From positions 124,001 to 188,000 of the forward strand of contig BSDZ01000031.1 of assembly GCA_030268105.1 (NCBI GenBank): a stretch of DNA of 64,000 nt, written 5' to 3'. The translations under genes and the position numbers were made by a program. The notes under the pieces are model-generated. The model was not told the origin of the DNA. It saw only the letters and a program-made list of their open reading frames with translations, and made no database searches. Of the stretch, positions 1-12,738 are shown one piece after another; the first letter of the stretch is position 1, and each line of letters begins with the position of its first letter. Source of the stretch: Volvox africanus. Taxonomy: Eukaryota; Chlorophyta; Chlorophyceae; Chlamydomonadales; Volvocaceae.

Positions 1-2134
1 AAGTGTATTTCCTTTGCTCTAAATTTTGGCGAAAAGTCGGGCCAGGCTTGAACACCATGGAAGCGAGCAGAACGGAACCTCTCCACCAGCGGGAGGTGCG
101 CTATAAAAGTTCTTTGCAGTTATTGAACTTACAACACTATGAATGCCGAATTGCCCTTACCTTCATTTCAGGTGCAAACTCCTTCGGTTGGCCAGTCGAA
201 CCCACTTTTCTCCAGCAGCAGCGCTAGCGGTAGCAGCGACGAAGAAGCGTCTCCAGCCATACATCCCGGCCCAATAGAATTCCCAAGAAACCTCTTGGAT
301 CATTATTACATTCATCATCCATCTGGCGAGGCGGACGCAGCGGGCACTACGGCAAGTATCGCGCGCGTGCACGCACCTAGTGCCAACGACGGTCTTGCTT
401 CCCTTACGCGTATCAATCTCCCACAAAACTTTAACACGGATAAATAGCGTCATACACACTTGCATTAAGAATTACTGTCTTTTGGTTACTTTCAAGGCTA
501 TTCATAAAAACACCACATGCCTTGACGGCTACAATCTCGACAATCTGTCCTCGAGGACTGCGTACATCGCGCTTAATGCTCTCACCTATTCAACTATCCT
601 TACTTTTCATTCAAGCATGTAATACACGTGTTCTTGTCCAGCAGGTGGAGCTTCCTATCACAGGCACGCAGCGAGTGTCCATCGCCATATTACCCAGCCA
701 CGGCTCCCTCGGCATCCGCTCCAGCAGCCGGAAGCCCTCGTCCACGATAACGGTATGCAATCCGGGACTGGTTATGGGGTGAACGCTGCGTAAGCGAATC
801 CAGCTTGCGATCTATCAACCTGGGTGATGGACCGGGGAGGGGGGTATTATAATGCAGCTGGGGATGTGTTTGTTTATAATGTTGAAAATGTGTTTTCCAG
901 GTGGGGATGACGGAAGAGGGGTTAGCTACCGGCTTAGCACACGGCAGGAAGTCGCTGCCACTTCGGCACGATTTAATCCGATTTGATTCGATGCGATGTG
1001 GGGGATCTAGACGGGCGCGCAAGTACCGAGCTAGGTAGGTTGGGTTTGGAATTCGAGGGGCATCGGTATGTGCTTCGGAGGGGATTTCAAGAAGGGAATG
1101 GTTGCTGCATGATCAAGGCATCAATGCACGATACGATTTTGAAGCGGAGTGGGCGCCCTTACCCTGAATACGGACCCCTACGTCTTTGCGTACACGCCGG
1201 CCACTTGCTTGCGTTGTATCCGCTATGTCGCCATATATCAATATCCTCCTTTTAACTGGTATGTTCATGCCGTGCCGTGACTCTCTGCCGATGGATTCAG
1301 GATTTCGGTATGAGCTCACCCATGGGGAGCGTCAGTCAGCTACAGCGACATCGCCAGTTTGGACCCCCACCTTCCAGTCCGGACTCCATCTCCACTGTCT
1401 CCTCGCGCAGATCGAGTAAGCCTGCCCACACACCACATCATACACCAAGACATTGCCGTATATGTAAACATGTCTTAACATATTCCGTATCGTTCGTGGC
1501 GCGTAGCAATATCCAGTTAAGGAGGCGAAGGTGCTTCTGCTGCATACCTAGTCATGCTAAGAAGCTCTCTCCAAGAGCAGCACGCTGCAAATTTTCCGCT
1601 TGCTTGCAATTTCCCGCCTAACATTTCTATGTTTTGGAATACGTTTTTGTAGATTTCAGGGGACCCCGGAACGTTTGAGGGCCAACCCAGTTAGGGTTCT
1701 GGGGGTGCTCCCTGCGGAAAGGTATTCAGTTTTGGTGCTCCGGAGACCCCTTCCCCCGGAACAAACAGCTAACCCCTTGAAGGATCCTGTAGCGGCCACT
1801 AACGATTGGTGGCGAATCTAAGAGATTGTGGGCTAACTTCATGTTTGCACGGCTGGGTCGTATATATTACCGGAGGCGGGGGACTGGCTGACATGCCTGC
1901 AGGTTCTTCTGTCACATTCTGTTAGGGATGTGCGGTTTATCCGGTTTATCCGGTTGCCGAAGCGAGCCCCGCCTGACAGACACCTGCCGTACTTGCACGC
2001 ATGATGCATCCCATAGCCCAAAGCTGCACATATAAGGGGAAACAGTGGATACGGTGCACCATGTTAGTTATGATCCCTCAGCCAGCGTCAGTCGTGAGCA
2101 GGTCCACGGGGACAGCTGCTGATGTCACGACAAC
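1..2134 (+). other. Exon-like pieces upstream of the large disordered-protein gene
   Basis: No complete gene can be built here. Several stretches look like exons by splice signals and Ser/Pro-rich composition. A Ser-rich open frame starts after a TTTCAG acceptor near 174. A stretch at about 645-752 lies between a CAGCAG acceptor and a GTATGC donor. A stretch at about 1300-1413 contains the frame SSPMGSVSQLQRHRQFGPP and ends at a GTAAGC donor. Another at about 1661-1721 follows a TTTCAG acceptor. Their phases do not join cleanly by eye. They may be 5' exons of the gene at 2135-7357 or of a gene running off the left edge. A TATAAGG sequence near 2031 could instead be a promoter element for a start at 2135. 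Confidence 0.25.
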
Positions 2135-5100
2135 ATGTCGACATATGGGCCTTGTTATTCACGTACAAGTACTTATATCGCTGTATGGGGATATGCAGGT
2201 CGTGCTCCACCACCCCCGGGGTACAAGTCCCACAGCTGCGTCCATCTGGGTTGTGAACTACACAGTTCCGTGGGCTCCCTGGGTTCAGTCACCCCACCCG
2301 CCGGATTCCGTTCTACCAACACCTTCTGCCACTCCGATGCCGCAACCAACGGGTTACGTTACCCAGACCTCATCAGCCCGACAGCCTCCACCGCCTCGGT
2401 GCCGTACTCAAAATACTATAGACAATCACACCCGCGTTATAACCTACCGTTAGGCCCAGATTTTGGTGCAGCAGCTACGGTTCCCGGGTATTGGCACGGT
2501 GCTGCTGCACGGAGCAATCCCGACGCGTCCTGGCGGTACTATGCAGCCGATCTGGTGACGGGGAATCAAGGAGGACTGTACGATGCTGCTACGGTATCGG
2601 AGCTACGGCGCCGGCGTGCGCGGCAGGCGCTGAGTCAGCAGCTGGCGGCGGCAGATGAGGCTTCAAGTGCTGCAGAGGACCCTCTTGCTCCAGGGGTGGC
2701 AGCTGTCGGCAAGATCCCGCTGCCACCGATGCCGGCGCCGTGGCGGCAACAGGTGGAGCTTTGGGAGAAGCAGGAGAAGCTGCAGCAACAGGAGCAGGTC
2801 ATTTCCGGTTCTCGTCATCCGGCTGACGGACTCATGGAAAGGGGAAAGACGCAGGCGCCGCCAATACAACCTCCCAGTGAGTACCGGCAGCAAATTATTC
2901 AGCAAAATGTTACACGGCGCCGAACACCCGCACCATGGGCAGCTGAATACCCACAGCTTCACGCGCCAACTTCGCAGCGACAGGAAATAGAGAACCGCCG
3001 TTCGCAAAAGGAGTCTCTGAACGTGATAGGAAACCTCACACGAGCGCGGAGCCCACCGGCGCCGAGGGTCGGCAAGACACGCACCATGACGCAAAATAAG
3101 GAGGGCGGGGACCGGCAGAAGCAGGAGCTGCCGCTCACAGAGCCGGGTCCACTGCTAGGTTGCCCAGTTAACAACCTGATTACTAACTCGCAGTTCAGGT
3201 GGGCACATGATTTGTTGGAGTGTTGGGGTGCTGGGGTGCTGGGGTGCTGGGGTGTTGGGGTGCTGGAGTGGTGTTGCCCAGCCCTCATCCGAACCGGCTA
3301 TCAGTGTTGCTCATGGGTGTGGGTGTATTCACAATTTTGATCGACGGAGACGCCCGCTATGCACTCCCCTCCCTCTGCCCCAAAGCAGTCACGGTTTCTT
3401 GGGAATGCCAACATACCCTGCACATCAACATCAGATGACTCTTAATGACTTCCTTCGTATGATCTATAGATCAGTTCGGTTCGGATACGGGCCTTCTGGC
3501 CTTCCGGCCTTCCGAGTGTTTATCGTTTGCTGCATACCTTGCATCACAAAGTCACCAGGAGTGCTACGTTTTCGCGCAAAAAGATATTTGGCTATACCGG
3601 TATGGTCCGCGCAATGGCAAGTCGGTAAGTAGGTGGTGAAGCCAGACAAGAGGTGGCTTGAAGGGTTTCTCTTACACCATTTTTAACACACAAGCCTTCT
3701 CGTGCGCAATGCAGCCTTGTGACATAAGTACCATTATTTCTCACCGAACTGCTCACAAGGAATAATCCCTTTTTTCCCTCCAGTAAATTGCACAGTGATA
3801 ATGCACCTGAAGCTGGTGGCGCTAGCGAACTGCTGGATAACGTCACACAGCTGTCGCCGGACCCCAGAACTGCCGTACATGCTGATCAGAACCAAGATGA
3901 AGATGAAGATGATGTACAGGGCGTTCCGGGAACAGTCACGCCGCCTGGAAGGTCTCATCGTCCCCTGGTCCACCGTCCCCTACTACGGGGCAGCGCGCGG
4001 TCCAGCTCCTCAGGTGGCCGTTTCCCCACCCCAGCGAAGACGGTAACGACGACATCCACAGAGCCTGAGTCCGATAGCGCAGCAGCTTCGCCAGGGTCCT
4101 CCTTGCAGGCAGCAAACTTAGAGCCTGAGGGCGGTGGGGACAGCAAAAATGATGGTGTGCCAGATGAGTCGTCCGACCCCGACCCTAACCCCATCGTCCG
4201 CACTACAGGGCCTAAGCCTGGCGAGCTTTCGAGAAGTATCCCCGTTCTACCCGAGCTGTCTGTGCTCTCTCCCAGCCTGCCAACCGGGTCGACGCATCGT
4301 GACGTAGAGACACCGCCAGGGGGGGAATGTGACCTCAGAGCGATAGCGATGCTCGAGGCGCAGCTACAGTTCTTCCCACTCAAGTTCGTATTGGCCGAGG
4401 TCAAGCCCCAGACAGCTACAGGGCGAAGTGACGTTTGTTGGGAGGCACCGGCGCCAGTGACAGTGAAAGTGACAGTGCCAATGCACTCAGCTGCTGCTGA
4501 AGGCACCACCAGTGGTCAGGAGTGCAAGGCGGCGGCGGCAGCAGCCGCAATGATGCCAGTGAAAGCCCTTGGTGCAGCAGCTGAGGCAACTGACTGTGGG
4601 GTTAACGGGGAAACTGCGGAGCGACTCGACAGCCCTGGGCGGCGCCAGGTTGCATCAAATGCAGCCGAGTCGGAGGCGAAGCCGCCGCAGCAGAATGCAC
4701 TGCCTTTCAAATCTGAAGGTATTGCCAAGGACAGGGACAAGGCGGCAGCGGAGAACGGTGCGCAGGTGGAGGTCTCAGCATTACCAACAGCGCCAACAAC
4801 ACCGGCAGCTGCAGCAGCCGCACAACATGTGGAAAAGCCAGAGCGAACGCCTGTGATGGCGCTACGGACGACAGAGCCATCCGGCGTCGTTGTTTTTAAA
4901 GCCACCGCATCGCACGACAGTGATGCAGTAACAAAGAAGGATGCATCATATTATGGTACGAGCGGTATCGGGGGGCGGAAAGATTCGGCACAGGAGATTT
5001 CTGTTGAGGCAGCCAAGAAGAGCAGGACGGCGAAACCGAAAAAGGCCAGGAGGATTCCCCGTGATGATGGTGGTGCTGGCGGGAGGGAAGTCATGATGCC

Positions 5101-7357
5101 CATGGCTTCGCCCAAAGGTGCAGAAGTCACCGCTGACGCCGTTTCAAATGGTATGGCGATGGCGCCGGCTGTTGGATCTCTTCCATCACCTAGCCGAACG
5201 GATTCGTATGCCAGTTCCTCTTCTACGTTGAAGGTGGCGGGTCCTGCCAATCCTGAAGCGGCATTTGGCGAAGCTAAATCAACACGCGCCAAGGCCACAA
5301 CAAGTGGCACCACCAGCAAGGGCGTGCGCCAAACCCGAACCAATCAGGCGTGCTCAACAGGAGGAGATTCGCAGACATCTTGGCAGCCGCGTACAAATAA
5401 TGGCTCGCGGCCACCACGAGGCGTGCCGGAGCATCATCATACGGCAGTTATTAAAGAAAAAGCCAAAGCCCGTGTCAGCAGCAGGGCCGTGTGTGGCAGC
5501 ACAGCGCAATCAACGACAGGCATAATGACTGCCGCCGCTGCCGCTGCCGCCGCCACACCTGTTGGTCATCCGCAACGGGGTCGGATATGGGGTAAGGTGT
5601 GGGCGTTCCTCTTCCAGAATCATGAGGATATTTTGGATGACGGTAGCGCTCAGGATGGCGAGGGGGATGAGACAGGCCAGCAAGGCGGCTGGTGGGCGTT
5701 CACCTTAGGCCTACTGTTGTCGGCTGCATTGGTATGCGGGTCGGCTCAATTTCTGTCAAGGTTGTCGGAGGCTCAGCAGTCGCCGCAAGAAGTCCACCAG
5801 CAGCAGCGCGCAATTCTACACCTGGAACAAGGGGCCCGCACTATGCTGCAGTCAGGTGCACCGCTGCCGGTCTCTGATGAATGGACCAGCGATGCCATAA
5901 TGGAAAACTCCTCCAACTTAAAGGTCATTAGCATGCCGCAGCCGAGTCCATCTCCCAGCGGATTTGCATGCGGCTCAATCAATGGTGAGATTGCATCTGG
6001 CCTTGATGAAATCGACAGCAGCAGTGCACCTGCTGATGAAACGGACGCTGCCAACGATAATGCTGCGGCCATGGGGGCTGAGGTCGGCACCTGTATGGAG
6101 GGTAAAGTCGCGCGCGACGAGATCCGCGAGAAAGGCGCGGAGCGGCAGAGCCTGAGGGCGCCAACAAGTATGTCGCCTTCAGAGGCGATCGCCTCTCATC
6201 CTCAATATGCGGGTTCAGACTTACCTGCGTGGCTTGGTAAGGACCCACAAGCCATCACTGCTGAGCTGGAGGAACTGCTGACAGAGGATGTACGTCCTTT
6301 GGAGTCCGAAGAGGATGCACTGCCCTTGGGGTCCGAAGCATCGACGAGACAATCGCATACAGTGGCGGTTCTTGAGGGACGGCAGGTGGAGGTCTCAGAG
6401 ACATCAGAAGAGGCCTTGCAGCAAGATGAATCTGTACAGGCTCCAACAGCGGTAGCCGAACAACCTGCTGTAGCTCGGGCAGATGAGAGCAAAAGGGACG
6501 CGGGCGACCATCAAGGAAAGGACGGGGCGAAGGCTACCGTGACAACTTCCAAAGAGGTGTTGGCATCGGATGCTTTAGCCACCGTAGATGATCGCGGTGG
6601 GAAGTCGTTCAGCGCGTCAACCTACCCGCTCTGTGTGGGCATGTCAATTTCGGCTGTTGTAGTTGTGGTCACGTCAGCACTCTTATGGGCTGCTGGTCGG
6701 CACTGCATCATCCGTTCACGCACAACCAACTGGAATTCGTTGTGGAAGATGGACTCTATCGCGTTTGCTTGGAAAAGCGGAAAAGCGGTTGGCACAACGA
6801 ACGGGAACGGCGCCATCGGCCAGGTACAGGGCTTGCCTGGTGGCGACAACGGAGTCCACCTTGGTGACCATCAAGAAGAGCAGCAGCAGCGACAGCAGCG
6901 GCAGCAGCGGCAGCAGCGGCAGCAGCGGCAGCAGAAGGAGCAGAAGCAGCAGAAGCAGCAGAAGCAGCAGCAGCACCAGCAGCAGCAGAAGCAGAAGCAG
7001 CAGAAGCAGAAGCAGCAGAAGCAACAACAACAACAGCAGCTGCAGGACCACCGCAGGAATTCCACGACCCAACGCCACTTCCTCTGGGATATAGCTCCGA
7101 ACGCTGCTCTCCTCAACTGCTTCTTCCTGCGCTCCAATCGGCTGGTCCCCCGAGGCAGCCCGACTAGCCAGGACGGTGCTGGAGGGGCCGGTGCTATTCC
7201 TAGTGCCAGCAATTGCTTGGCCGGCGGTGTGGGCGGGAGTGGCCGGGGTGGCCTGAGTGTGGGGTACCATTGGCTCCGGAATCGCACTATTGTTTGCTTT
7301 AATAAGCATGAAATGTCTCCAGAGGCTCAGAGGCTGATGCCTGATGTGCAAAATTAG
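2135..7357 (+). CDS. Unidentified 1545-residue disordered protein with two membrane segments and a Gln tract
   Basis: Two exons, 2135-3198 and 3784-7357. The first ends AG|GTGGGC in phase 2 and the second begins with the single T that completes the codon, so the join is exact. The start is the first ATG after an in-frame stop; upstream exons remain possible. The first ~350 residues are Pro/Tyr/Gln/Arg-rich. The next ~630 are Ala/Ser/Thr/Glu-rich and look disordered. Hydrophobic segments lie at about residues 991-1013 (WWAFTLGLLLSAALVCGSAQ) and 1302-1325 (YPLCVGMSISAVVVVVTSAL). A Gln/Arg/Lys tract follows at about 1387-1443, then a short Gly-rich tail. No family was recognised. The two hydrophobic segments suggest a membrane protein with long disordered arms, which is inference. 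The second exon is unusually long (3.6 kb) for this window. Confidence 0.6.
3219..3271. repeat. 9-bp tandem repeat (GCTGGGGTG)n in an intron
   Basis: About five copies of GCTGGGGTG, with one GTTGGGGTG variant, just inside the single intron of the large disordered-protein gene. It is a simple minisatellite; no function is visible. Confidence 0.85.
6880..7046 (+). repeat. CAG/CAA/AAG trinucleotide tract coding for the Gln-rich segment
   Basis: Near-continuous CAG with CGG, AAG and CAA interruptions, coding for about 55 residues of Gln, Arg and Lys. It lies in frame near the C terminus of the 1545-residue protein. The interruptions suggest moderate length stability. The opposite strand gives long Leu-rich and Cys-rich frames that are only shadows. 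Confidence 0.9.
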
Positions 7358-8830
7358 CTGCTTATTATGAGCAGGGAAGCAGGGCCGGTGAGCATCCATG
7401 GCCATCGAGGCTGAAAAAGGGATGGTGTGATGTGTATTCATCACAGCAGGTCCATGATGGAGCAGCGGTATGTGGACGGATGACTGGAAGCGTTTTGCAC
7501 CCAGGAAGCAAGAAATATACCTGTTGCATAGCATTGAGGTAGGCTCGACCCCGGGCACAAAGCGCTGGATAGGCGTGCCTGGTGTGATTTCAGCATATTT
7601 AGTTTGACGGCAAGGCACGTCGATGCGAATCCATTGGATAAACCTGGTACGACTCAAGCTCCTGATCTTATATATCTTCTACAGTGGAGACGAGCATATG
7701 TCATAAGGCCCGGATGCAAAACAGCAAGGATAGGGGCTATTTCCACCCTTAGCTTTCATGGGGGACGGCGCTATGATGGATGCTGTACCTTTTAGTCGGA
7801 TCCAAGTGTAGCTGAGGCAGGGATTGACACGGGGGCTTCAATCCCTCAACTTGTCATACGTTACCACAACATAGCAAACATTTATTAAGGACTTCACCTG
7901 GAGGCCGACTTACAAACAATACGCGCGCGATAGTGTGCTCTGGCATTATCAGGTCCTACCTGCATAGGCGAGGTCAGGGAGAAACTCCTTGCGATGTCAT
8001 CTAGGGCGAGCAAGGAAAAGCGGCGTGAGAAGCCATGGCTTGGCTGCGCTCAACAAACGCATTCTCATCTGACTGCATGTGCCACACGAGTCGAGCACAT
8101 CCCCAGTCGCCAGGATGATGTCATCATTCGGTCAAGGCATGTCAAAATATTCTGTCCTGTCCGCAAGACACCTAGTGGGAGGCATCTAAGAATGCAAATC
8201 TCATGCACACCCATTTATGCAGTACCTGACGCACAGACAGCCCATATATCCAGACTTGTACCACCATCCGCTTAGGAACGTTAATATTATTCAGTTCATT
8301 TCTCACCATCCCGACGGATGCACTTGACCATTTCCATTGCTGGAGCGACTCGGAAACCCTAAAAGCCCATGCCCAGATTTGCCACAAGTCATTAAAGATC
8401 AACCCTGAAGGCACGGCTCGTCCACGACTGGTTTCCCTTATCCTTGCTCCCATTAGATGCCTCCGTAAGCCTGTGAAGTGCTGCTGAATGTCAGTTCAGC
8501 CACGAGGGCCACGAACCATGTCGACTCACGCTTCAGAGCCCATGCTCTTGTCCTTCCCTTCCTAGACTCTGTAATCCCAAGGACTTAACATTTGGGTGCT
8601 AAAAAAAACCATCTCAGGTCAACTCTCCTTGGCCTGTGCGGAAACGCTAGCTCACATGGCCCCTCCAACAATTCCGGATATCAGCGCTTCGGGCCGGGAA
8701 GGGAGCACAGTGCACCAGCTGTGCAACCGGTTCCCAAAACCCAGTTCCGTACACAACCCTCTCATGCCCTCGCACAAAACGGACACATCAGGGTGCCGCT
8801 ACTCCGTCCGGTCAGCCCTGGCTCATTTCT
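7358..8830. other. Convergent intergenic region
   Basis: Lies between the stop of the disordered-protein gene (plus) and the stop of UROD (minus), so it should hold both 3' UTRs. A TTACA at about 7909 (TGTAA on the minus strand) could be the UROD polyadenylation signal, giving a 3' UTR of about 0.9 kb. No convincing exon was seen. Confidence 0.4.
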
Positions 8831-11800
8831 TTACATGCGCTCATGCGCGGTGCGGGCGACATGGAAGTAGTGGCCCACATGGTCCTCCGGAGTGCCCGGC
8901 AGCACGCCGTGCCCAAGATTCATCACGTGGCGCACACCGGCAGACCGTGCGGCCTTGATCGTGTCCATAACACGCTTCTCGATGAACTCCTTGGAGCCGA
9001 ACAAGACACCGGGGTCCATGTTACCCTATTTGCGCACGGCAATGGGGAAAATGTTGCATGACTCAGTGTTGGCGGTGGTGGTGCATAACGCAAAGTTGGG
9101 ACGATATGTATATTCTGGGCCCAAGGCAACTATTAACATATTACAGCCGCCGAGTCAGATAGGAACAAGGACGGCTGAGGGGAAGCGTCAACCGCGGAGA
9201 GCCCTTCTGGTCTCAACGACCGAATCCTACAAGTTCCTACCTGGAAGGCGAAGTTGGTGCCGCACCGCTTGACACCGTCTGTGAAGTCCACCGACTGGTC
9301 AAGAGAAATGATATCGGGCTGCACAGCAGCCATGCGCTCAAGCAGACCGCCAGAACCTGTGTGAAAGGTAAGTAAAGACTGTGAGTTGCCGTCAAGGAGT
9401 TAAGCAGCAAGGATAGGGACTAGAGTACATGGGTTAGGCTACGGTATGGTTAACCGCTGTCACCAATGGAGAAGACTCGAGCAAAACAGTCTTCGTACCA
9501 GGATGAACACCACGATTGAATAGGGGTCATCTGAAAGTCTCTGGTGATGTGGTTAGATATTCTGCGTCCTAACAGTGATGATATGCAGCTTCCGTGTTTT
9601 CCACACGACCAGAAACGCCATTAACCAGACGGATAACAAGTTTGATTACGTCGCAACCATATCATGCTATCGTACACTCCGCTTCACCTCATCCTTACCC
9701 GAGATGTAAAGGATGATGGGCAGGTTCGAGTGCGTCTTCCGCACGCTGTCGACGACCTTCTTGATATATGGCCCCGAAAAAACGTCGAAATCCTGCGGCT
9801 GCAGCTCCGAGGCCCAGCTATCAAAGATCTGGACAACCTGGGCCCCGGCGTCGGCCTGTGGGGGTAAGGGGGTAGAGGGTCGGCGCATTTTCGTTTTCAA
9901 GCACCACCGTCGAGCCAGGGTTGTCGGGGAGCTTTATGACGTGGGACAAAGAGCCTAACGGCTGGAGCACTAATCCACACCACACTGGCCTACAGGAAAC
10001 ACCTCAGGAATCTCAACATCACTTCAAATTATATCCTCGTTGCGGACACGCCGCACCTAAAAAATCCTGATTTCCATAACCTCTCGAACAATCCAATCCA
10101 ACTATGTCACCACTTAGTACGGCCAATTCCGAGACGAACCCTTTTATATGTGACGCTGCAAACCCCATAAACAGTTGCGCACCTGGTAGCGGACATAGTC
10201 GGCCACATTGTCTGCGAGCTTGTCAAGCAGCGCGTGCAGCACCTCTGGCGTGGAGAAAGCCATCTTTTTGATGTGCGCAAAGTTCTTCGATGAGCCGCCC
10301 TCCACGATGTACGTCGCCAGCGTGAACGGAGCACCCACGAAGCCCAGGACGGCAGCCTGCACGAGGATTAAATTGCGACTTCGGAATGAACCAGATCCTT
10401 AGATGCTGTGCCGGGTACCATCACCGAACAGCGGACTGGTGGAGATTCTGCCTTTCTGGAGAAGCGGTAGTTTAAAAGCCTCTCCCTGGCTCCAGGCCCG
10501 GTGATCCGTCCTTGACCCACCACCCACCTGGTTGCCAATGTAGCTGCGCAGCTGCCGCAGTGACTCTCCGACAAATGGGCAAGCAGCCTCTGAGTCAAGC
10601 TTCGTCACCTTATCCACTTGCTACACAAGGAAAATGGTCAAGCGGGGTCCTGACTGTAAAAAGTTGGTGGCAGCGAGTCCCAATTACACTAATGCAGCGC
10701 ATTTGCATTTTAGCGCCTTCTCATATCATGCAGACGGTTCACCTTTCGCTATCTGAGTGTTGCGCCCGGTAGAATGTTACCGCGGCGATCTTCCCCTGGC
10801 CATGACTTTCGTTTCTTAAGTATTCCCGCCCAAAGCATCGGCCTTCACAAGGCTCGACTTGGCACGGCATGGATGGACTAAAACCAAAACGAACACTCAC
10901 CTCCATCGTGCGGATGGGGTCCATAATGATGGGTCCGGGGGACATGTCGAATGGGATGTTCATACCCGGCAGAGGAGTTAAAATGTCCGAGAAGAGGATG
11001 ACGCCATCAGGCTTGAATGCATGCCAGGGCTGCAGAGAGATCTCCACCTGATTGTGGCGGCATGGGAACCAGGACACGGGCAAGAAGAGGGAAATAAGCC
11101 GAGCAGTACAAGGGTTTCCTATGGTTGGGAAAGATGGAAAAGGCAGGCAGGCACTAGTGGTGCTCCAGTGCAATGCTTCACTTCAACCATACTGTTGCCT
11201 TACAACGAGCACCAAGGCCCCATCCATGTTGACGCAGTGCACACGGAACCCTGGACAACACCACGCAGGATCTTCCAGGCCCGCCTGCACCCAGCTGTGC
11301 CTGTGCCTATGCGCCTAAGCGCATCCACACCATAACATCCGGGGGCACCTCACACTCTCACACAAGCAGCACGTAAGTGAAAAGCCGTTGGGGTGACAAT
11401 TAGAATGTGATCTATACGCACCGCGAGGTCAACCCTCTCGGAGCGCTCACGGAAGGTAGGGTGCTTCTTGCAAAGCTCCTGGTACACCTTCTGGTAGCGG
11501 CCAGCCTGGCGCATCATCCAGACGGGTGGACGATCAACCTTCTCGCCGCGTAGGGCACGCAGCATCAGCGGCTCCTCAACAGCGGAGCTTGCCGCAGGGG
11601 CGGGAGCTACCACCGGCGCGGCCGCGGCGCGCACCGCCACAGAGGTAGCGCGCTGGGCCTGAACGACGCGAACGAGGCATACAAGAGCGATGGACTTCAA
11701 TCCTCGCTGTGATCGAGGAATCCACTATCCAAATGGTGTTAGTTTTGCACTTTAGAAGGTGAGGTGCCCTTCTTGACACTGTAAGAATTATCACAAACAA

Positions 11801-11868
11801 GCTGCAAAGACGACCCAATTCAGAAAAGAAGGGACATAATCTAGATCTCCTACAGCAATACAATTCAT
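8831..11868 (-). CDS. UROD: Uroporphyrinogen decarboxylase, plastid-targeted
   Basis: Converts uroporphyrinogen III to coproporphyrinogen III in the heme and chlorophyll pathway, in the plastid in algae. Exons on the minus strand: 11706-11422, 11047-10901, 10620-10528, 10356-10183, 9855-9699, 9356-9241 and 9025-8831; all phases agree. Visible family motifs are MMRQAGRY, the [16 protein letters not shown] segment with the catalytic Asp, [37 protein letters not shown] and the NMDPGVL strand. The last coding exon ends HERM-stop. The N terminus is Ala/Val/Arg-rich, like a transit peptide. The first main exon has no ATG of its own, because an in-frame TAG lies just upstream. A five-codon first exon at 11868-11854 (ATG...GCT|GTAGGA) joins in phase 0 and gives about 393 residues, but this start is tentative. 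The family call is very secure. Confidence 0.95.
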
Positions 11869-12738
11869 TGTGACAGATAAGTAAAGATCTAACAATTTAT
11901 CGGGCTGGCTGGGAAAGCGGGGCGGTGGTCGACCAGGCACAGCCCCGCGAGTAGGTCTGTGAGCCCGAGCCAACTCAAATCTTTCAAAGACAACCCACAA
12001 TATTCATTAGATAAATCAATAAACTGTCGAGGTGTCGACAACGCATTCACAGCGATTTTAGGTAGAGCGCCGACGCCATGCGGTCCTGAATTTCTGAATC
12101 CAGAGGCGATATTAAGATCCGCACGAGCAAACGCCCAAATTAACATACCTTGAGCGAAGCCATCCGCTGTGGCCGCGCCGAAGTGAAAGCCTTGGTTTGC
12201 ATTCTTGGTAATACTGAGGACAGCAGTCAAGACTAATTCCTGCTCACAATCAAGAACCACAACCAAGATTAATGGCAAACAAAAACTACGTTTGCTACTC
12301 AATCACCTACTACTGAGCACTAAGATGGTCCTCGCGGATCTGCCGTACTGCCGGTTAGTGAATTTCGGCTCTGTGCACAGCACTCTAAAGTGTGGTTTAG
12401 GGACTAATACCAGTACCGTCATTGCATGCGGAGTAACTATCCTAACCTTGTGAGCAAAATGCAAATATCGATACGTTAACTTTAGTCCAGGTGACTAAGT
12501 AAATGGAAAATCGCCGTTCACAGGTGCACAAAGGGCAGACGCGTCGTTAGATACCTATATCACATAGGAAACATCTTGATCTGCATTCACACGAGACCGC
12601 TTAACGCGTTGATGTTAAGAATGATACTAAATTTTTTGCCGACACCTCAACAACACCGTGGGATGTGCTCTTCCCTGTGCTCCCCCTTCCCTTCAACCAC
12701 CTTGGACTAATCTAGCCGATCTCCTTCCCTGTCTGGAT
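11869..12738. other. Intergenic region between two minus-strand genes
   Basis: Lies between the stop of the DUF1116 gene and the proposed start of UROD. It should contain the DUF1116 3' UTR and the UROD promoter. No exon or RNA gene was recognised. Confidence 0.4.

Noticed and set aside
6716..7657. Minus-strand Leu-rich 313-residue open frame
   Set aside because: Its Leu runs are the reverse complement of the CAG tract of the plus-strand gene; there is no other support.
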